DNA of 64,000 bases from Citrobacter sp. Marseille-Q6884 (GCF_945906775.1 NZ_CAMDRE010000001.1:2480001-2544000), one strand, 5' to 3'; shown: positions 8,824-18,485, counted from the first letter of the stretch. Made by a program: numbers and translations. Notes: generated from the sequence alone by a model not told the origin.

Positions 8824-10068
8824 ATGAATAAAAAATCCTGGTTACTGAATCTCAGTCTGTTAAAGACCCACCCCGCATTTCGCGCAGTCTTCCTTGCTCG
8901 TTTTATTTCCATCGTATCCCTGGGGTTGCTGGGCGTTGCGGTGCCGGTACAGATCCAGATGATGACCCACTCCACCTGGCAGGTCGGTTTATCGGTGACG
9001 TTAACCGGTAGCGCCATGTTTATTGGCCTGATGGTGGGCGGGGTACTGGCGGATCGCTACGAGCGTAAAAAAGTGATCCTGCTGGCGCGGGGAACCTGCG
9101 GCATTGGCTTTATTGGGCTGTGTCTCAACGCACTGTTGCCGGAACCTTCGCTGTTGGCGATTTATATACTTGGTTTATGGGACGGCTTTTTTGCGTCGCT
9201 GGGCGTGACGGCACTCCTGGCGGCAACGCCAGCGCTGGTGGGGCGTGAAAATCTGATGCAGGCAGGGGCGATTACCATGCTGACAGTGCGACTGGGGTCG
9301 GTCATTTCACCGATGATCGGTGGGGTGCTGCTGGCGACGGGCGGGGTTGCCTGGAACTACGGTCTGGCGGCAGCCGGCACCTTTATTACCTTGTTGCCGT
9401 TGCTGAGTCTTCCGGCGCTGCCACCGCCGCCACAACCGCGTGAACATCCGCTGAAATCGCTGCTGGCCGCGTTTCGCTTTTTGCTCGCCAGCCCGCTGAT
9501 TGGCGGCATAGCGCTTCTTGGCGGACTGCTGACGATGGCGAGCGCCGTGCGTGTGCTTTACCCCGCGCTGGCGATCGGCTGGCAGATGTCTGCCGCGCAG
9601 ATTGGTCTTCTGTATGCGGCGATTCCGCTGGGCGCTGCCGTTGGCGCACTGACCAGCGGCCAGCTGGCGCACAGTATCCGTCCTGGTTTAATTATGCTGG
9701 CCTCGACCGTTGCCTCTTTCCTGGCAATCGGTCTGTTTGGGCTGATGCCGGTCTGGGAACTGGGCGTTCTCTGTCTGGCCCTGTTTGGCTGGCTGAGCGC
9801 GGTCAGTTCTCTGTTGCAATACACGATGTTGCAGACGCAGACACCGGAAGCGATGCTCGGGCGAATGAATGGTTTGTGGACGGCGCAAAACGTAACCGGG
9901 GATGCGATTGGCGCAGCGCTGTTAGGTGGCTTGGGGGCGATGATGACCCCGGTGGCATCGGCAAGCGTCAGTGGCTTTGGCCTGGTCATCGTGGGTCTGT
10001 TGTTGCTGCTGCTGTTGGGTGAGTTACGTCGATTCCGTCAGACGCCGCCTGCGCCCGAGATAGCCTGA
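8824..10068 (+). CDS. entS: Enterobactin exporter EntS (MFS)
   Basis: A 414-residue major-facilitator transporter (E. coli 416) with about twelve hydrophobic segments. It exports newly made enterobactin across the inner membrane; TolC then takes it out of the cell. The MFS loop motif between helices 2 and 3 is visible as GGVLADRYERKKV, at about residues 72-84. It is transcribed divergently from fepD under the shared Fur-like site and is convergent with fepB. The start ATG at 8824 gives MNKKSWLLNLSLL, matching the family N-terminus. Confidence 0.96.
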   Translation: MNKKSWLLNLSLLKTHPAFRAVFLARFISIVSLGLLGVAVPVQIQMMTHSTWQVGLSVTLTGSAMFIGLMVGGVLADRYERKKVILLARGTCGIGFIGLCLNALLPEPSLLAIYILGLWDGFFASLGVTALLAATPALVGRENLMQAGAITMLTVRLGSVISPMIGGVLLATGGVAWNYGLAAAGTFITLLPLLSLPALPPPPQPREHPLKSLLAAFRFLLASPLIGGIALLGGLLTMASAVRVLYPALAIGWQMSAAQIGLLYAAIPLGAAVGALTSGQLAHSIRPGLIMLASTVASFLAIGLFGLMPVWELGVLCLALFGWLSAVSSLLQYTMLQTQTPEAMLGRMNGLWTAQNVTGDAIGAALLGGLGAMMTPVASASVSGFGLVIVGLLLLLLLGELRRFRQTPPAPEIA

Positions 10069-10126
10069 TGCGGGAGAGCGACGCGATAGCATTTTGCTCC
10101 GGTCGCTTGCCATTCTCTTCTGTAGA

Positions 10127-10152
10127 CCGGGTAACACGACGCTGTCACCCGG
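10127..10152. terminator. Hairpin between convergent entS and fepB
   Basis: A stem with arms at 10127-10136 and 10143-10152 (ten positions, one A:C mismatch) and a 6-base loop, GC-rich at its base, lies in the 101-bp gap between the entS and fepB stops. No T tract follows on the plus strand. It is a plausible bidirectional transcript end but not a textbook terminator. Confidence 0.4.
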
Positions 10153-10169
10153 CAATTGAAGAATGCAAC

Positions 10170-11129
10170 TTAACCAAACAGGGCCGAGAGGTGTTGCAGC
10201 AACAGCGTGGCGCTGTAGTAGTCCAGACGGAAGGTTTCCGTCCCCAGCGCGTAGACGCGTTTATTCTGTACGGCGGGCAGATGCGCCAGCAGCGGATTCG
10301 CGTAAATAGCGTCGGCATCTTTGCTGTCTCCGGCAAACAGGAACAGCGCCTCGCCATTCAGTCCGGTTGCCAGATTTTCACCGCCAAGCTGGATGATATC
10401 GTGACGCTTACCCTGACTCTGGCTGGTGTGCAGACCGGCAGGCAGCGGTGCCAGCGTGAAGCCCAACTGCTCCATCAGCTTGCCCTGCGCGGATTCCGGC
10501 GTCCATAAGTTAGCGCTGTGCGCGGCAGCGGTATACACCAGCGCGCTGACCGGCTGGGGGGGCAGGGTAATATGTTGTTTGACCGCGAGCAGTTGCTTGT
10601 CGAATTCGGCAATACGCGCCGCTGCTTGTTGTTCATGGCCGGTGATTTCACCTAACTGCGTCAGCAGCGACTGCCAGCTTTTGTCGTCGTAATTAATGAT
10701 AAGCGTTGGGGCAATCGTGGAAAGCTGATCGTAAAGCGCGAGAGCGGAATCCCCCCCGGTGGCGCTGATCAGGATCAGGTCAGGCATTTGTGCGGCAACG
10801 GCTTCGGCGCTCGGTTCACCAATGTACAGTCGACTCAGCTTGCGGGCTTTGGCCACATCGCTCCACTGGCGCAAAAAGCCCTGAGCGTCACCGATACGGT
10901 TATTTGGCGTGGTAGCGCCACTGGCGATGATTGGCGCATCAATAGCCAGCAACGAACCGGTCAGGGTAACGCTGGTGGAAACAATACGCTGAGGCTTTTG
11001 CGCCAGCGTGTGTGTCCCGCGGCTGTCGGTGACCTGACGTGGCCAGTCAGCGGCATGCGTTAAAGAAATTCCTGAAATAGACAGTCCAACCAGTAAGAGC
11101 GCAGTGCGGTAAAACCCGGAAAGTCTCAC
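10170..11129 (-). CDS. fepB: Periplasmic ferric enterobactin-binding protein FepB
   Basis: A 319-residue periplasmic binding protein (E. coli 318) that hands ferric enterobactin from the outer-membrane receptor FepA to FepDG. It has a signal peptide with a hydrophobic core (TALLLVGLSISGISL) and a likely cleavage after THAA at residue 27, giving mature DWPRQ. The start is the GTG at 11129, which reproduces the E. coli MRL N-terminus and has AGGA nine bases upstream; the longer frame from a TTG at 11150 is rejected. It is a single gene divergent from entC, and the shared region carries two Fur-like boxes. Confidence 0.95.
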   Translation of the reverse strand: MRLSGFYRTALLLVGLSISGISLTHAADWPRQVTDSRGTHTLAQKPQRIVSTSVTLTGSLLAIDAPIIASGATTPNNRIGDAQGFLRQWSDVAKARKLSRLYIGEPSAEAVAAQMPDLILISATGGDSALALYDQLSTIAPTLIINYDDKSWQSLLTQLGEITGHEQQAAARIAEFDKQLLAVKQHITLPPQPVSALVYTAAAHSANLWTPESAQGKLMEQLGFTLAPLPAGLHTSQSQGKRHDIIQLGGENLATGLNGEALFLFAGDSKDADAIYANPLLAHLPAVQNKRVYALGTETFRLDYYSATLLLQHLSALFG

Positions 11130-11160
11130 AAATAAGCATCCTGTTATCAATGAAGTTAAT

Positions 11161-11179
11161 GCTTCTCATTTTCATTGTT
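11161..11179. promoter_or_regulatory. Possible Fur box on the fepB side
   Basis: On the minus strand the 19-mer AACAATGAAAATGAGAAGC matches the Fur consensus at about 12 of 19 positions and resembles known enterobacterial Fur sites. It lies 32 bp upstream of the fepB GTG. Weaker than the entC-proximal site. Confidence 0.45.
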
Positions 11180-11269
11180 ACGCGGCAGGGATGCAAGCCT
11201 AAGTCGCACATTGTGCTACCACAAGAGTTGACATGCCGCCGCTTTGCTTTTAGGTTAGCGACCGAAAAT

Positions 11270-11288
11270 ATAAATGATAATCATTATT
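11270..11288. promoter_or_regulatory. Fur box on the entC side
   Basis: The 19-mer ATAAATGATAATCATTATT matches the Fur consensus at 15 of 19 positions, including the complete AATGATAATCATTAT core. It sits 29 bp upstream of the entC start codon, where it would block the entCEBAH promoter when iron is plentiful. Confidence 0.85.
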
Positions 11289-11316
11289 AGAGCCTTTATC
11301 ATTTTTGGAGGATGAT

Positions 11317-12492
11317 ATGGATATGTCACTGGCCGAGGAAGAAATACAGACAATGGCAACGCTTGCCCCCGACAGTTTTTTCTTTATGTCGCCGTATCGT
11401 AGCTTTACGACGTCAGGATGCTTTGCCCGCTATGCGGAACCGGCAATCAATGGCGATTCGCCGGACAGCCCTTTCCAACAGAAAATGCACGCGCTGTTTA
11501 CCGATGCCAAATCGCAGGGTATCGACAATCCCGTTATGGTCGGTGCTATTCCTTTTGATACTCGCCAGCCGTCGTCACTGTTTATTCCCCGATCATGGCA
11601 GACGTTCTCCCGTACGGCGAAGCAGCAATCCTCACGTTACTTTACCGCCCATCAGTCGCTAAATGTCATTGAACGCAAAGCGATCCCTGAACAAGACTTT
11701 TTTGAAGACATGGTTGCCCGTGCGGCAGCGCTGACGGCGACCCCGGAAGTGGACAAAGTGGTGCTGTCACGCCTGATCGATATTGCCACGGATGCTGCCA
11801 TTGACAGCGGCGCGCTGCTGGAGCGTCTGGTGGCGCAAAACCCGGCAAGCTTCAACTTCCATGTGCCGCTCGAAGACGGCGGCGTACTGCTGGGCGCCAG
11901 CCCGGAATTGCTGCTACGCAAAGACGGTGAGCGCTTCAGTTCACTACCGCTGGCCGGATCGGCTCGCCGCCAGCCCGATGATGTGCTGGACAGGGAAGCT
12001 GGCAATCGTCTGCTGGCCTCTGAAAAAGACCGGCATGAACACGAACTGGTGACGCAGGCAATGAAAGCCGTTCTGCGCGATCGCAGCAGTGAACTGCAAC
12101 TCCCGTCATCTCCTCAACTGGTGACGACGCCGACGCTCTGGCATCTCGGAACCCCGTTTGAAGGTAAAGCCAATGCCCGGGAAAACGCGCTGACGCTGGC
12201 GTGTCTGCTGCACCCGACGCCAGCGTTAAGCGGCTTCCCGCATCAGGTTGCCAGCAAATTGATCGCTGAACTGGAGCCTTTTGATCGCGAGCTGTTTGGC
12301 GGCATCGTCGGCTGGTGTGACGCAGAAGGCAACGGTGAATGGGTCGTCACGATCCGCTGTGCGAAGTTGCTGCGCAATCAGGTGCGTTTCTTTGCGGGTG
12401 CTGGAATTGTACCGGCCTCTTCTCCGGTGGCGGAATGGCGTGAAACAGGCGCGAAGCTTTCTACCATGTTGAATGTTTTTGGACTGCATTAA
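11317..12492 (+). CDS. entC: Isochorismate synthase EntC
   Basis: A 391-residue chorismate-binding enzyme, the same length as in E. coli, converting chorismate to isochorismate as the first step of 2,3-dihydroxybenzoate synthesis. Family features seen: VDKVVLSR near residue 145, the LLGASPELLL segment near 195, the EKDRHEH motif near 240 and ELFGGIVGW near 330. The ATG at 11317 is chosen because GGAGG at 11307-11311 lies five bases upstream and the result matches the known MDxSLAEE N-terminus; an in-frame TTG at 11305 is too early. First gene of the iron-repressed operon entCEBAH. Confidence 0.97.
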   Translation: MDMSLAEEEIQTMATLAPDSFFFMSPYRSFTTSGCFARYAEPAINGDSPDSPFQQKMHALFTDAKSQGIDNPVMVGAIPFDTRQPSSLFIPRSWQTFSRTAKQQSSRYFTAHQSLNVIERKAIPEQDFFEDMVARAAALTATPEVDKVVLSRLIDIATDAAIDSGALLERLVAQNPASFNFHVPLEDGGVLLGASPELLLRKDGERFSSLPLAGSARRQPDDVLDREAGNRLLASEKDRHEHELVTQAMKAVLRDRSSELQLPSSPQLVTTPTLWHLGTPFEGKANARENALTLACLLHPTPALSGFPHQVASKLIAELEPFDRELFGGIVGWCDAEGNGEWVVTIRCAKLLRNQVRFFAGAGIVPASSPVAEWRETGAKLSTMLNVFGLH

Positions 12493-12524
12493 GAGCCTGG
12501 TCCATCAGGCTCTAAGGAGTGATA

Positions 12525-14135
12525 ATGAGTATTCCTTTCACCCGTTGGCCGGAAGCGTTTGCCCGTCGCTACCGTGAAAAAGGCTACTGGCAGGATTTGC
12601 CTCTGACCGACATATTGACCCGCCATGCCGACAGCGACCACACGGCTGTTATCGATGGAGAGCGCCATCTGAGCTACCGCCAGCTCAACCAGGCGGCTGA
12701 CAATCTTGCGGGCAGTCTGCGTCGTCAGGGCGTTAAACCGGGTGAAACCGCGCTGGTTCAGTTGGGTAATGTGGCCGAGCTGTATATCACATTCTTTGCC
12801 CTGCTCAAGCTGGGCGTTGCGCCGGTTTTTGCCTTGTTCAGCCATCAGCGAACCGAACTCAATGCCTATGCTGCGCAAATAGAACCGGCGTTGCTGATTG
12901 CCGATCGCCAGCACGCGCTATTTGCTGGGGATGATTTCCTTAACACCTTTGTTGCCGAACACAACGCCGTGCGTGTGGTTCTGCTGCTCAATGATGCGGG
13001 TGAACACAACCTGCAAAACGCGATAAACCAACCCACGACTGATTTTACTGCGACCCCCTCGCCTGCCGATGAAGTGGCTTATTTCCAGCTTTCCGGGGGA
13101 ACAACCGGGACGCCAAAACTGATTCCGCGAACCCACAATGATTACTACTACAGCGTGCGCCGCAGCAACGAAATTTGCCATTTTACTGAAGACACGCGCT
13201 ATTTATGCGCGATCCCGGCGGCGCACAACTACGCCATGAGTTCGCCAGGTGCGCTGGGTGTTTTCCTCGCGGGCGGAACCGTGGTGCTGGCTTCTGACCC
13301 GAGTGCCACGCTGTGCTTCCCGTTGATTGAACAACATCAGGTCAATGTCACGGCGCTGGTACCCCCGGCGGTGAGCCTGTGGCTGCAGGCGATTGGCGAG
13401 TGGGGTAGCCATGCACAACTGGCGTCGTTGAAACTGCTGCAGGTGGGTGGCGCGCGACTTTCCGCGACACTGGCGGCGCGTATACCGGCGGAAATCGGCT
13501 GTCAGCTGCAGCAGGTCTTTGGTATGGCAGAAGGGCTGGTGAACTATACCCGTCTGGACGACAGCCCGGCGCGCATCATCAATACCCAGGGGCGTCCGAT
13601 GTGCCCGGATGATGAAGTCTGGGTGGCAGATGCCAACGGTAACCCATTACCGCAAGGTGAAACGGGGCGCCTGATGACGCGGGGTCCGTATACCTTCCGT
13701 GGCTATTTCAAAAGCCCCGAACATAACGCCAGCGCCTTTGATGCCAACGGATTTTACTGCTCCGGCGATCTGATCTGTATCGATCAGGACGGCTACATCA
13801 CCGTTCAGGGGCGCGAGAAAGATCAGATCAACCGTGGCGGAGAGAAGATTGCCGCCGAAGAGATTGAAAACCTGTTACTGCGCCATCCGGCGGTCATCCA
13901 CGCGGCACTGGTCAGTATGGATGATGAGCTGATGGGCGAGAAAAGCTGCGCCTGTCTGGTGGTGAAAGAGCCGCTGCGTGCGGTGCAGGTACGCCGTTTT
14001 CTGCGCGAACAGGGCGTGGCGGAATTCAAATTACCAGACCGTGTGGAGTGCGTGGAGACACTGCCGCTGACCCCGGTCGGAAAAGTGGATAAAAAACAAT
14101 TACGTCAGTGGCTGGCAGCACGTTCACTGGCCTGA
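12525..14135 (+). CDS. entE: 2,3-dihydroxybenzoate-AMP ligase EntE
   Basis: A 536-residue stand-alone adenylation enzyme (E. coli 536). It activates 2,3-dihydroxybenzoate with ATP and loads it on the carrier domain of EntB. The adenylate-forming motif LSGGTTGTPK is at residues 189-198, and the late GREKDQINRGGEKI hinge region and the C-terminal GKVDKKQLR with its catalytic lysine are present. The ATG at 12525 follows AAGGAG at 12514-12519; a GTG at 12519 overlaps that ribosome site and is rejected. It lies 32 bp after entC and 13 bp before entB. Confidence 0.97.
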   Translation: MSIPFTRWPEAFARRYREKGYWQDLPLTDILTRHADSDHTAVIDGERHLSYRQLNQAADNLAGSLRRQGVKPGETALVQLGNVAELYITFFALLKLGVAPVFALFSHQRTELNAYAAQIEPALLIADRQHALFAGDDFLNTFVAEHNAVRVVLLLNDAGEHNLQNAINQPTTDFTATPSPADEVAYFQLSGGTTGTPKLIPRTHNDYYYSVRRSNEICHFTEDTRYLCAIPAAHNYAMSSPGALGVFLAGGTVVLASDPSATLCFPLIEQHQVNVTALVPPAVSLWLQAIGEWGSHAQLASLKLLQVGGARLSATLAARIPAEIGCQLQQVFGMAEGLVNYTRLDDSPARIINTQGRPMCPDDEVWVADANGNPLPQGETGRLMTRGPYTFRGYFKSPEHNASAFDANGFYCSGDLICIDQDGYITVQGREKDQINRGGEKIAAEEIENLLLRHPAVIHAALVSMDDELMGEKSCACLVVKEPLRAVQVRRFLREQGVAEFKLPDRVECVETLPLTPVGKVDKKQLRQWLAARSLA

Positions 14136-14148
14136 AGGAGAAAAAGAG

Positions 14149-15009
14149 ATGGCAATTCCAAAACTGCAGGCTTATGCGTTACCCACGGCGCTTGATATTC
14201 CAGAGAACAAAGTTGACTGGGCGTTTGAACCGGAACGCGCGGCGCTGCTGATCCACGATATGCAGGATTATTTTATCGGCTTTTGGGGTGACAACTGCCC
14301 GATGATGGAACGGGTGGTGGCGAATATCGCCGCGCTGCGCCAGTACTGTAAAGCGCACCATATTCCGGTCTATTACACCGCGCAGCCGAAAGAGCAGAGC
14401 GATGAAGATCGCGCATTGCTGAATGATATGTGGGGGCCGGGCCTGACTCGCTCCCCCGAGCAGCAAAAAATCGTTGATGCGCTGGCGCCGGATGAAGCGG
14501 ACACCATTCTGGTCAAGTGGCGTTACAGTGCCTTCCACCGTTCTCCGCTGGAACAGATGCTGAAAGAGACCGGCCGCAATCAGCTGATCATCACCGGTGT
14601 TTACGCGCATATTGGTTGTATGACCACGGCAACGGATGCCTTCATGCGCGATATCAAACCGTTTATGGTCGCTGATGCGCTGGCGGACTTCAGTCGTGAT
14701 GAACACCTGATGTCGCTGAAATATGTCGCAGGACGTTCCGGTCGGGTGGTGATGACCCAGGAATTATTACCGACGCCGGTGCCTGCCAGTAAAGCGGCGC
14801 TGCGAGCGGCTATCCTGCCGCTGCTGGATGAGTCAGACGAGCCGATGGATGATGAAAACCTGATCGACTATGGTTTGGATTCGGTGCGTATGATGGCGCT
14901 GGCGGCACGCTGGCGTAAGGTTCATGGCGATATCGACTTCGTCATGCTGGCGAAAAACCCGACGATTGATGCCTGGTGGACGCTGCTTTCCCGCGAGGTG
15001 ACGTCATGA
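14149..15009 (+). CDS. entB: Isochorismatase / aryl carrier protein EntB
   Basis: A 286-residue bifunctional protein (E. coli 285). The N-terminal isochorismatase domain (about 1-205) hydrolyses isochorismate to 2,3-dihydro-2,3-dihydroxybenzoate; LLIHDMQDYF near residue 35 holds its key aspartate. The C-terminal aryl carrier domain (about 210-286) has GLDS with the phosphopantetheine serine at S245 and presents dihydroxybenzoate to EntF. An AAGGAGAAAAAG ribosome site precedes the ATG. Its stop overlaps the entA start by 4 bp. Confidence 0.97.
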   Translation: MAIPKLQAYALPTALDIPENKVDWAFEPERAALLIHDMQDYFIGFWGDNCPMMERVVANIAALRQYCKAHHIPVYYTAQPKEQSDEDRALLNDMWGPGLTRSPEQQKIVDALAPDEADTILVKWRYSAFHRSPLEQMLKETGRNQLIITGVYAHIGCMTTATDAFMRDIKPFMVADALADFSRDEHLMSLKYVAGRSGRVVMTQELLPTPVPASKAALRAAILPLLDESDEPMDDENLIDYGLDSVRMMALAARWRKVHGDIDFVMLAKNPTIDAWWTLLSREVTS

Positions 15010-15761
15010 CCGGATTCGACTTCACCGGTAAAACCGTCTGGGTTACCGGTGCAGGAAAAGGTATTGGCTACACGACTGCACTGGCGTTTGCAGCTGCCGG
15101 CGCACGGGTGACAGGTTTCGATCGGGCGTTTACTCAGGATAGCTATCCGTTCACGACTGAAATCATGGATGTGGCGAATGCCGGGCAGGTGGCTGAGGTA
15201 TGCCAGCGCGCGCTGCAAAGCTGTGAACGTCTGGATGTGCTGGTCAATGCAGCAGGGATTTTGCGCATGGGGCCAACCGATGCGCTGAGCGCGGAGGACT
15301 GGCAACAGACGTTTGCCGTCAACGTCGGCGGCGCGTTTAACCTTTTTCAACAAACGATGGCGCAGTTTCGTCATCAGCAGGGTGGGGCGATTGTGACCGT
15401 TGCGTCAGATGCGGCGCATACGCCGCGTATCGGCATGAGCGCTTATGGCGCGTCAAAAGCGGCGCTAAAAAGCCTGGCGCTGACCGTGGGGCTGGAACTG
15501 GCGGGCAGCGGCGTGCGCTGTAATGTGGTTTCTCCAGGGTCAACCGACACCGACATGCAGCGTACGCTGTGGGTCAGCGACGATGCCGAGCAGCAACGTA
15601 TTCGCGGGTTTGGCGAACAGTTTAAACTCGGTATCCCGCTCGGGAAAATCGCCCATCCGCAGGAGATTGCCAACACCATCTTATTTCTCGCCTCCGACCT
15701 GGCCAGCCATATCACATTGCAGGACATCGTGGTGGATGGCGGCTCTACGCTGGGAGCATGA
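15006..15761 (+). CDS. entA: 2,3-dihydro-2,3-dihydroxybenzoate dehydrogenase EntA
   Basis: A 251-residue short-chain dehydrogenase (E. coli 248) that oxidises the EntB product to 2,3-dihydroxybenzoate with NAD+. The nucleotide-binding TGxxxGxG is at residues 14-21 and the catalytic pair is Y147 and K151 in YGASK. The ATG at 15006 overlaps the entB stop (ATGA); a longer frame from 14976 lies inside the EntB carrier domain and is rejected. A few extra residues at the N-terminus (MTGFDF) account for the length difference. Confidence 0.96.
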   Translation: MTGFDFTGKTVWVTGAGKGIGYTTALAFAAAGARVTGFDRAFTQDSYPFTTEIMDVANAGQVAEVCQRALQSCERLDVLVNAAGILRMGPTDALSAEDWQQTFAVNVGGAFNLFQQTMAQFRHQQGGAIVTVASDAAHTPRIGMSAYGASKAALKSLALTVGLELAGSGVRCNVVSPGSTDTDMQRTLWVSDDAEQQRIRGFGEQFKLGIPLGKIAHPQEIANTILFLASDLASHITLQDIVVDGGSTLGA

Positions 15762-15763
15762 CG

Positions 15764-16177
15764 ATGATCTGGAAACGGCATTTAACGCTTGATGAACTGA
15801 ATGCGACCAGCCAGAACACGTTGGTGGCGCACTTAAGTATTGTCTATACGCGACTGGGCGATGAGGTGCTGGAAGCCGAAATGCCGGTGGATAGCCGCAC
15901 GCATCAGCCGTTTGGTCTGCTGCACGGCGGTGCCTCGGCGGCGCTGGCGGAGACACTGGGATCCATGGCGGGTTACCTGATGACGCGTGACGGCCAGTGT
16001 GTGGTGGGAACGGAGCTGAACGCGACACATCATCGCGCGGTGTCGCAAGGAAAAGTGCGTGGCGTCTGCCAGCCGTTGCATCTCGGGCGTCAGAATCAAA
16101 GTTGGGAAATCGTTATTTTTGATGAGCAGGGACGTCGCTGTTGTTCCTGCCGTTTAGGGACCGCGGTGATGGGGTGA
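15764..16177 (+). CDS. entH: Proofreading thioesterase EntH
   Basis: A 137-residue hotdog-fold thioesterase (E. coli 137). It clears mis-loaded aryl groups from the EntB carrier domain and so keeps enterobactin synthesis running. The hotdog active-site segment is LLHGGASAALAE, with HGG at residues 54-56 and the likely catalytic glutamate at E63. Two ATGs are possible; 15764 is chosen because GGGAG at 15752-15756 sits 7 bases before it but only one base before the ATG at 15758. Last gene of the ent operon; cstA follows after 184 bp. Confidence 0.92.
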   Translation: MIWKRHLTLDELNATSQNTLVAHLSIVYTRLGDEVLEAEMPVDSRTHQPFGLLHGGASAALAETLGSMAGYLMTRDGQCVVGTELNATHHRAVSQGKVRGVCQPLHLGRQNQSWEIVIFDEQGRRCCSCRLGTAVMG

Positions 16178-16224
16178 CGTTACCGACAGAGTAAAATGAA
16201 ATTGCAGGGTTAACAGGTAAATGA

Positions 16225-16240
16225 AGTGATCCAGTTAACA
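16225..16240. promoter_or_regulatory. Possible CRP site upstream of cstA
   Basis: AGTGATCCAGTTAACA fits the CRP pattern TGTGA-N6-TCACA with one mismatch in each half-site. It lies 122 bp upstream of the cstA ATG. cstA is a known CRP-activated carbon-starvation gene in E. coli; this site is a pattern match only. Confidence 0.4.
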
Positions 16241-16361
16241 ATGCAATGTAAATAGTCAGTGATATATCGGGTTTGCATGGTTGTCAGGTTGTTAAATCCA
16301 GGAAAGGTGTTATAGAAACAAAATGTAACATCTCTCTGGAACACGCAAACGGATAACAACT

Positions 16362-18467
16362 ATGAACAAATCAGGGAAATACCTCGTCTGGACAGTGCTC
16401 TCCGTTATGGGAGCATTTGCCCTGGGATATATTGCGTTAAACCGTGGTGAACAGATCAACGCGTTGTGGATAGTGGTGGCGTCGATCTGTGTCTATCTTA
16501 TTGCCTACCGTTTTTATGGCCTGTACATCGCAAAAAATGTGCTGGCGCTTGACCCGACGCGTATGACGCCAGCCGTGCGTCATAACGACGGTCTCGATTA
16601 CGTTCCCACCGATAAAAAAGTGCTGTTTGGTCACCATTTCGCGGCAATCGCCGGGGCGGGCCCGTTAGTCGGACCGGTGCTGGCAGCGCAAATGGGCTAT
16701 CTGCCTGGGATGATCTGGCTGCTGGCGGGGGTGGTGCTGGCGGGCGCGGTGCAGGACTTTATGGTGCTGTTTGTCTCTACCCGTCGCGATGGTCGTTCCC
16801 TTGGCGAACTGGTGAAAGAAGAGATGGGGCCGACGGCCGGTGTGATTGCGCTGGTGGCCTGCTTTATGATCATGGTGATTATCCTCGCGGTACTGGCGAT
16901 GATCGTCGTCAAGGCGCTGACCCACAGCCCATGGGGAACGTACACCGTGGCGTTCACTATCCCGCTGGCGATCTTTATGGGAATTTACCTGCGCTATCTG
17001 CGTCCGGGTCGCATTGGGGAAGTGTCGGTGATTGGCCTGGTGTTCCTCGTCTTCGCCATTATTTCCGGTGGTTGGGTGGCAGCAAGCCCGACCTGGGCGC
17101 CGTACTTTGACTTTACGGGTGTGCAACTGACCTGGATGCTGGTGGGTTACGGTTTTGTGGCCGCCGTTCTGCCGGTATGGCTGCTCCTGGCGCCGCGTGA
17201 CTACCTCTCTACCTTCCTGAAGATCGGTACCATTGTAGGTCTGGCCGTCGGTATTTTGATCATGCGCCCGACGCTGACCATGCCTGCGTTGACCAAATTT
17301 GTTGACGGTACCGGTCCGGTGTGGACGGGTAACCTGTTCCCGTTCCTGTTTATTACCATCGCCTGTGGCGCGGTGTCTGGCTTCCACGCGCTGATCTCTT
17401 CGGGTACCACGCCGAAGATGCTGGCGAATGAAGGGCAGGCGTGTTTTATCGGCTACGGCGGGATGCTGATGGAGTCCTTTGTTGCCATCATGGCGCTGGT
17501 CTCTGCTTGTATCATCGATCCGGGCGTTTACTTTGCCATGAACAGCCCAATGGCGGTGTTAGCACCGGCAGGGACGGTTGATGTGGTCGCTTCTGCGGCA
17601 CAGGTGGTGAGCAGCTGGGGCTTTGCCATTACCCCGGATACGTTGCATCAAATCGCGAATGAAGTGGGCGAGCAATCCATTATTTCCCGCGCAGGCGGCG
17701 CACCAACACTGGCCGTGGGGATGGCTTACATTCTGCACGGGGCGCTGGGCGGTATGATGGATGTCGCGTTCTGGTATCACTTCGCTATTCTGTTTGAAGC
17801 GCTGTTTATTCTGACGGCGGTCGATGCCGGTACGCGCGCTGCGCGTTTTATGTTGCAGGATCTGTTGGGTGTGGTGTCGCCGGGTCTGAAACGTACCGAC
17901 TCACTGCCTGCAAACCTGCTAGCGACGGCGTTGTGCGTGCTGGCCTGGGGTTACTTCCTGCATCAGGGCGTGGTGGATCCATTAGGGGGGATTAACACCC
18001 TGTGGCCGCTGTTTGGTATCGCCAACCAGATGCTGGCTGGTATGGCGCTGATGCTGTGTGCCGTGGTGCTGTTCAAGATGAAACGTCAGCGTTATGCATG
18101 GGTAGCGCTGGTGCCAACGGCCTGGCTGCTGATTTGTACCCTGACGGCAGGCTGGCAGAAAGCGTTTAGCCCGGATGCGAAAATCGGTTTCCTGGCTATC
18201 GCTAACAAGTTCCAGGCAATGATCGACAGCGGTAACATTCCGGCGCAGTACACCCAGTCGCAACTGACGCAGCTGGTGTTCAACAACCGCCTCGATGCAG
18301 GGTTGACCGTCTTCTTTATGGTTGTGGTGGTCGTACTGGGTCTGTTCTCCATCAAAACTGCGCTGGCAGCGTTGAAAGAGGACAAACCAACGTCGAAAGA
18401 AACACCGTACGAACCGATGCCGGAGAATGTCGAAGAGATCGTGGCGCAGGCGAAAGGCGCGCACTAA
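16362..18467 (+). CDS. cstA: Carbon starvation protein CstA, inner-membrane transporter
   Basis: A 701-residue polytopic membrane protein, identical in length to E. coli CstA, with well over a dozen hydrophobic segments. It belongs to the CstA/BtsT family; CstA has been tied to peptide use and pyruvate uptake during carbon starvation. The family-typical HHFAAIAGAGPLVGP is at about residues 90-104 and SGFHALISSGTTPK at about 340-353. A ribosome site (GGATAA) lies nine bases before the ATG; GGA-containing leaders are also CsrA targets in E. coli, but I cannot show that here. ybdD follows, as the small partner gene. Confidence 0.96.
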   Translation: MNKSGKYLVWTVLSVMGAFALGYIALNRGEQINALWIVVASICVYLIAYRFYGLYIAKNVLALDPTRMTPAVRHNDGLDYVPTDKKVLFGHHFAAIAGAGPLVGPVLAAQMGYLPGMIWLLAGVVLAGAVQDFMVLFVSTRRDGRSLGELVKEEMGPTAGVIALVACFMIMVIILAVLAMIVVKALTHSPWGTYTVAFTIPLAIFMGIYLRYLRPGRIGEVSVIGLVFLVFAIISGGWVAASPTWAPYFDFTGVQLTWMLVGYGFVAAVLPVWLLLAPRDYLSTFLKIGTIVGLAVGILIMRPTLTMPALTKFVDGTGPVWTGNLFPFLFITIACGAVSGFHALISSGTTPKMLANEGQACFIGYGGMLMESFVAIMALVSACIIDPGVYFAMNSPMAVLAPAGTVDVVASAAQVVSSWGFAITPDTLHQIANEVGEQSIISRAGGAPTLAVGMAYILHGALGGMMDVAFWYHFAILFEALFILTAVDAGTRAARFMLQDLLGVVSPGLKRTDSLPANLLATALCVLAWGYFLHQGVVDPLGGINTLWPLFGIANQMLAGMALMLCAVVLFKMKRQRYAWVALVPTAWLLICTLTAGWQKAFSPDAKIGFLAIANKFQAMIDSGNIPAQYTQSQLTQLVFNNRLDAGLTVFFMVVVVVLGLFSIKTALAALKEDKPTSKETPYEPMPENVEEIVAQAKGAH

Positions 18468-18485
18468 TATTCTCTTATCCAAAAA

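Noticed and set aside
16665..17387. A 240-codon open frame antisense to cstA
   Set aside because: Rich in His, Arg and Gln, typical of the shadow of a hydrophobic membrane protein gene; no family features.
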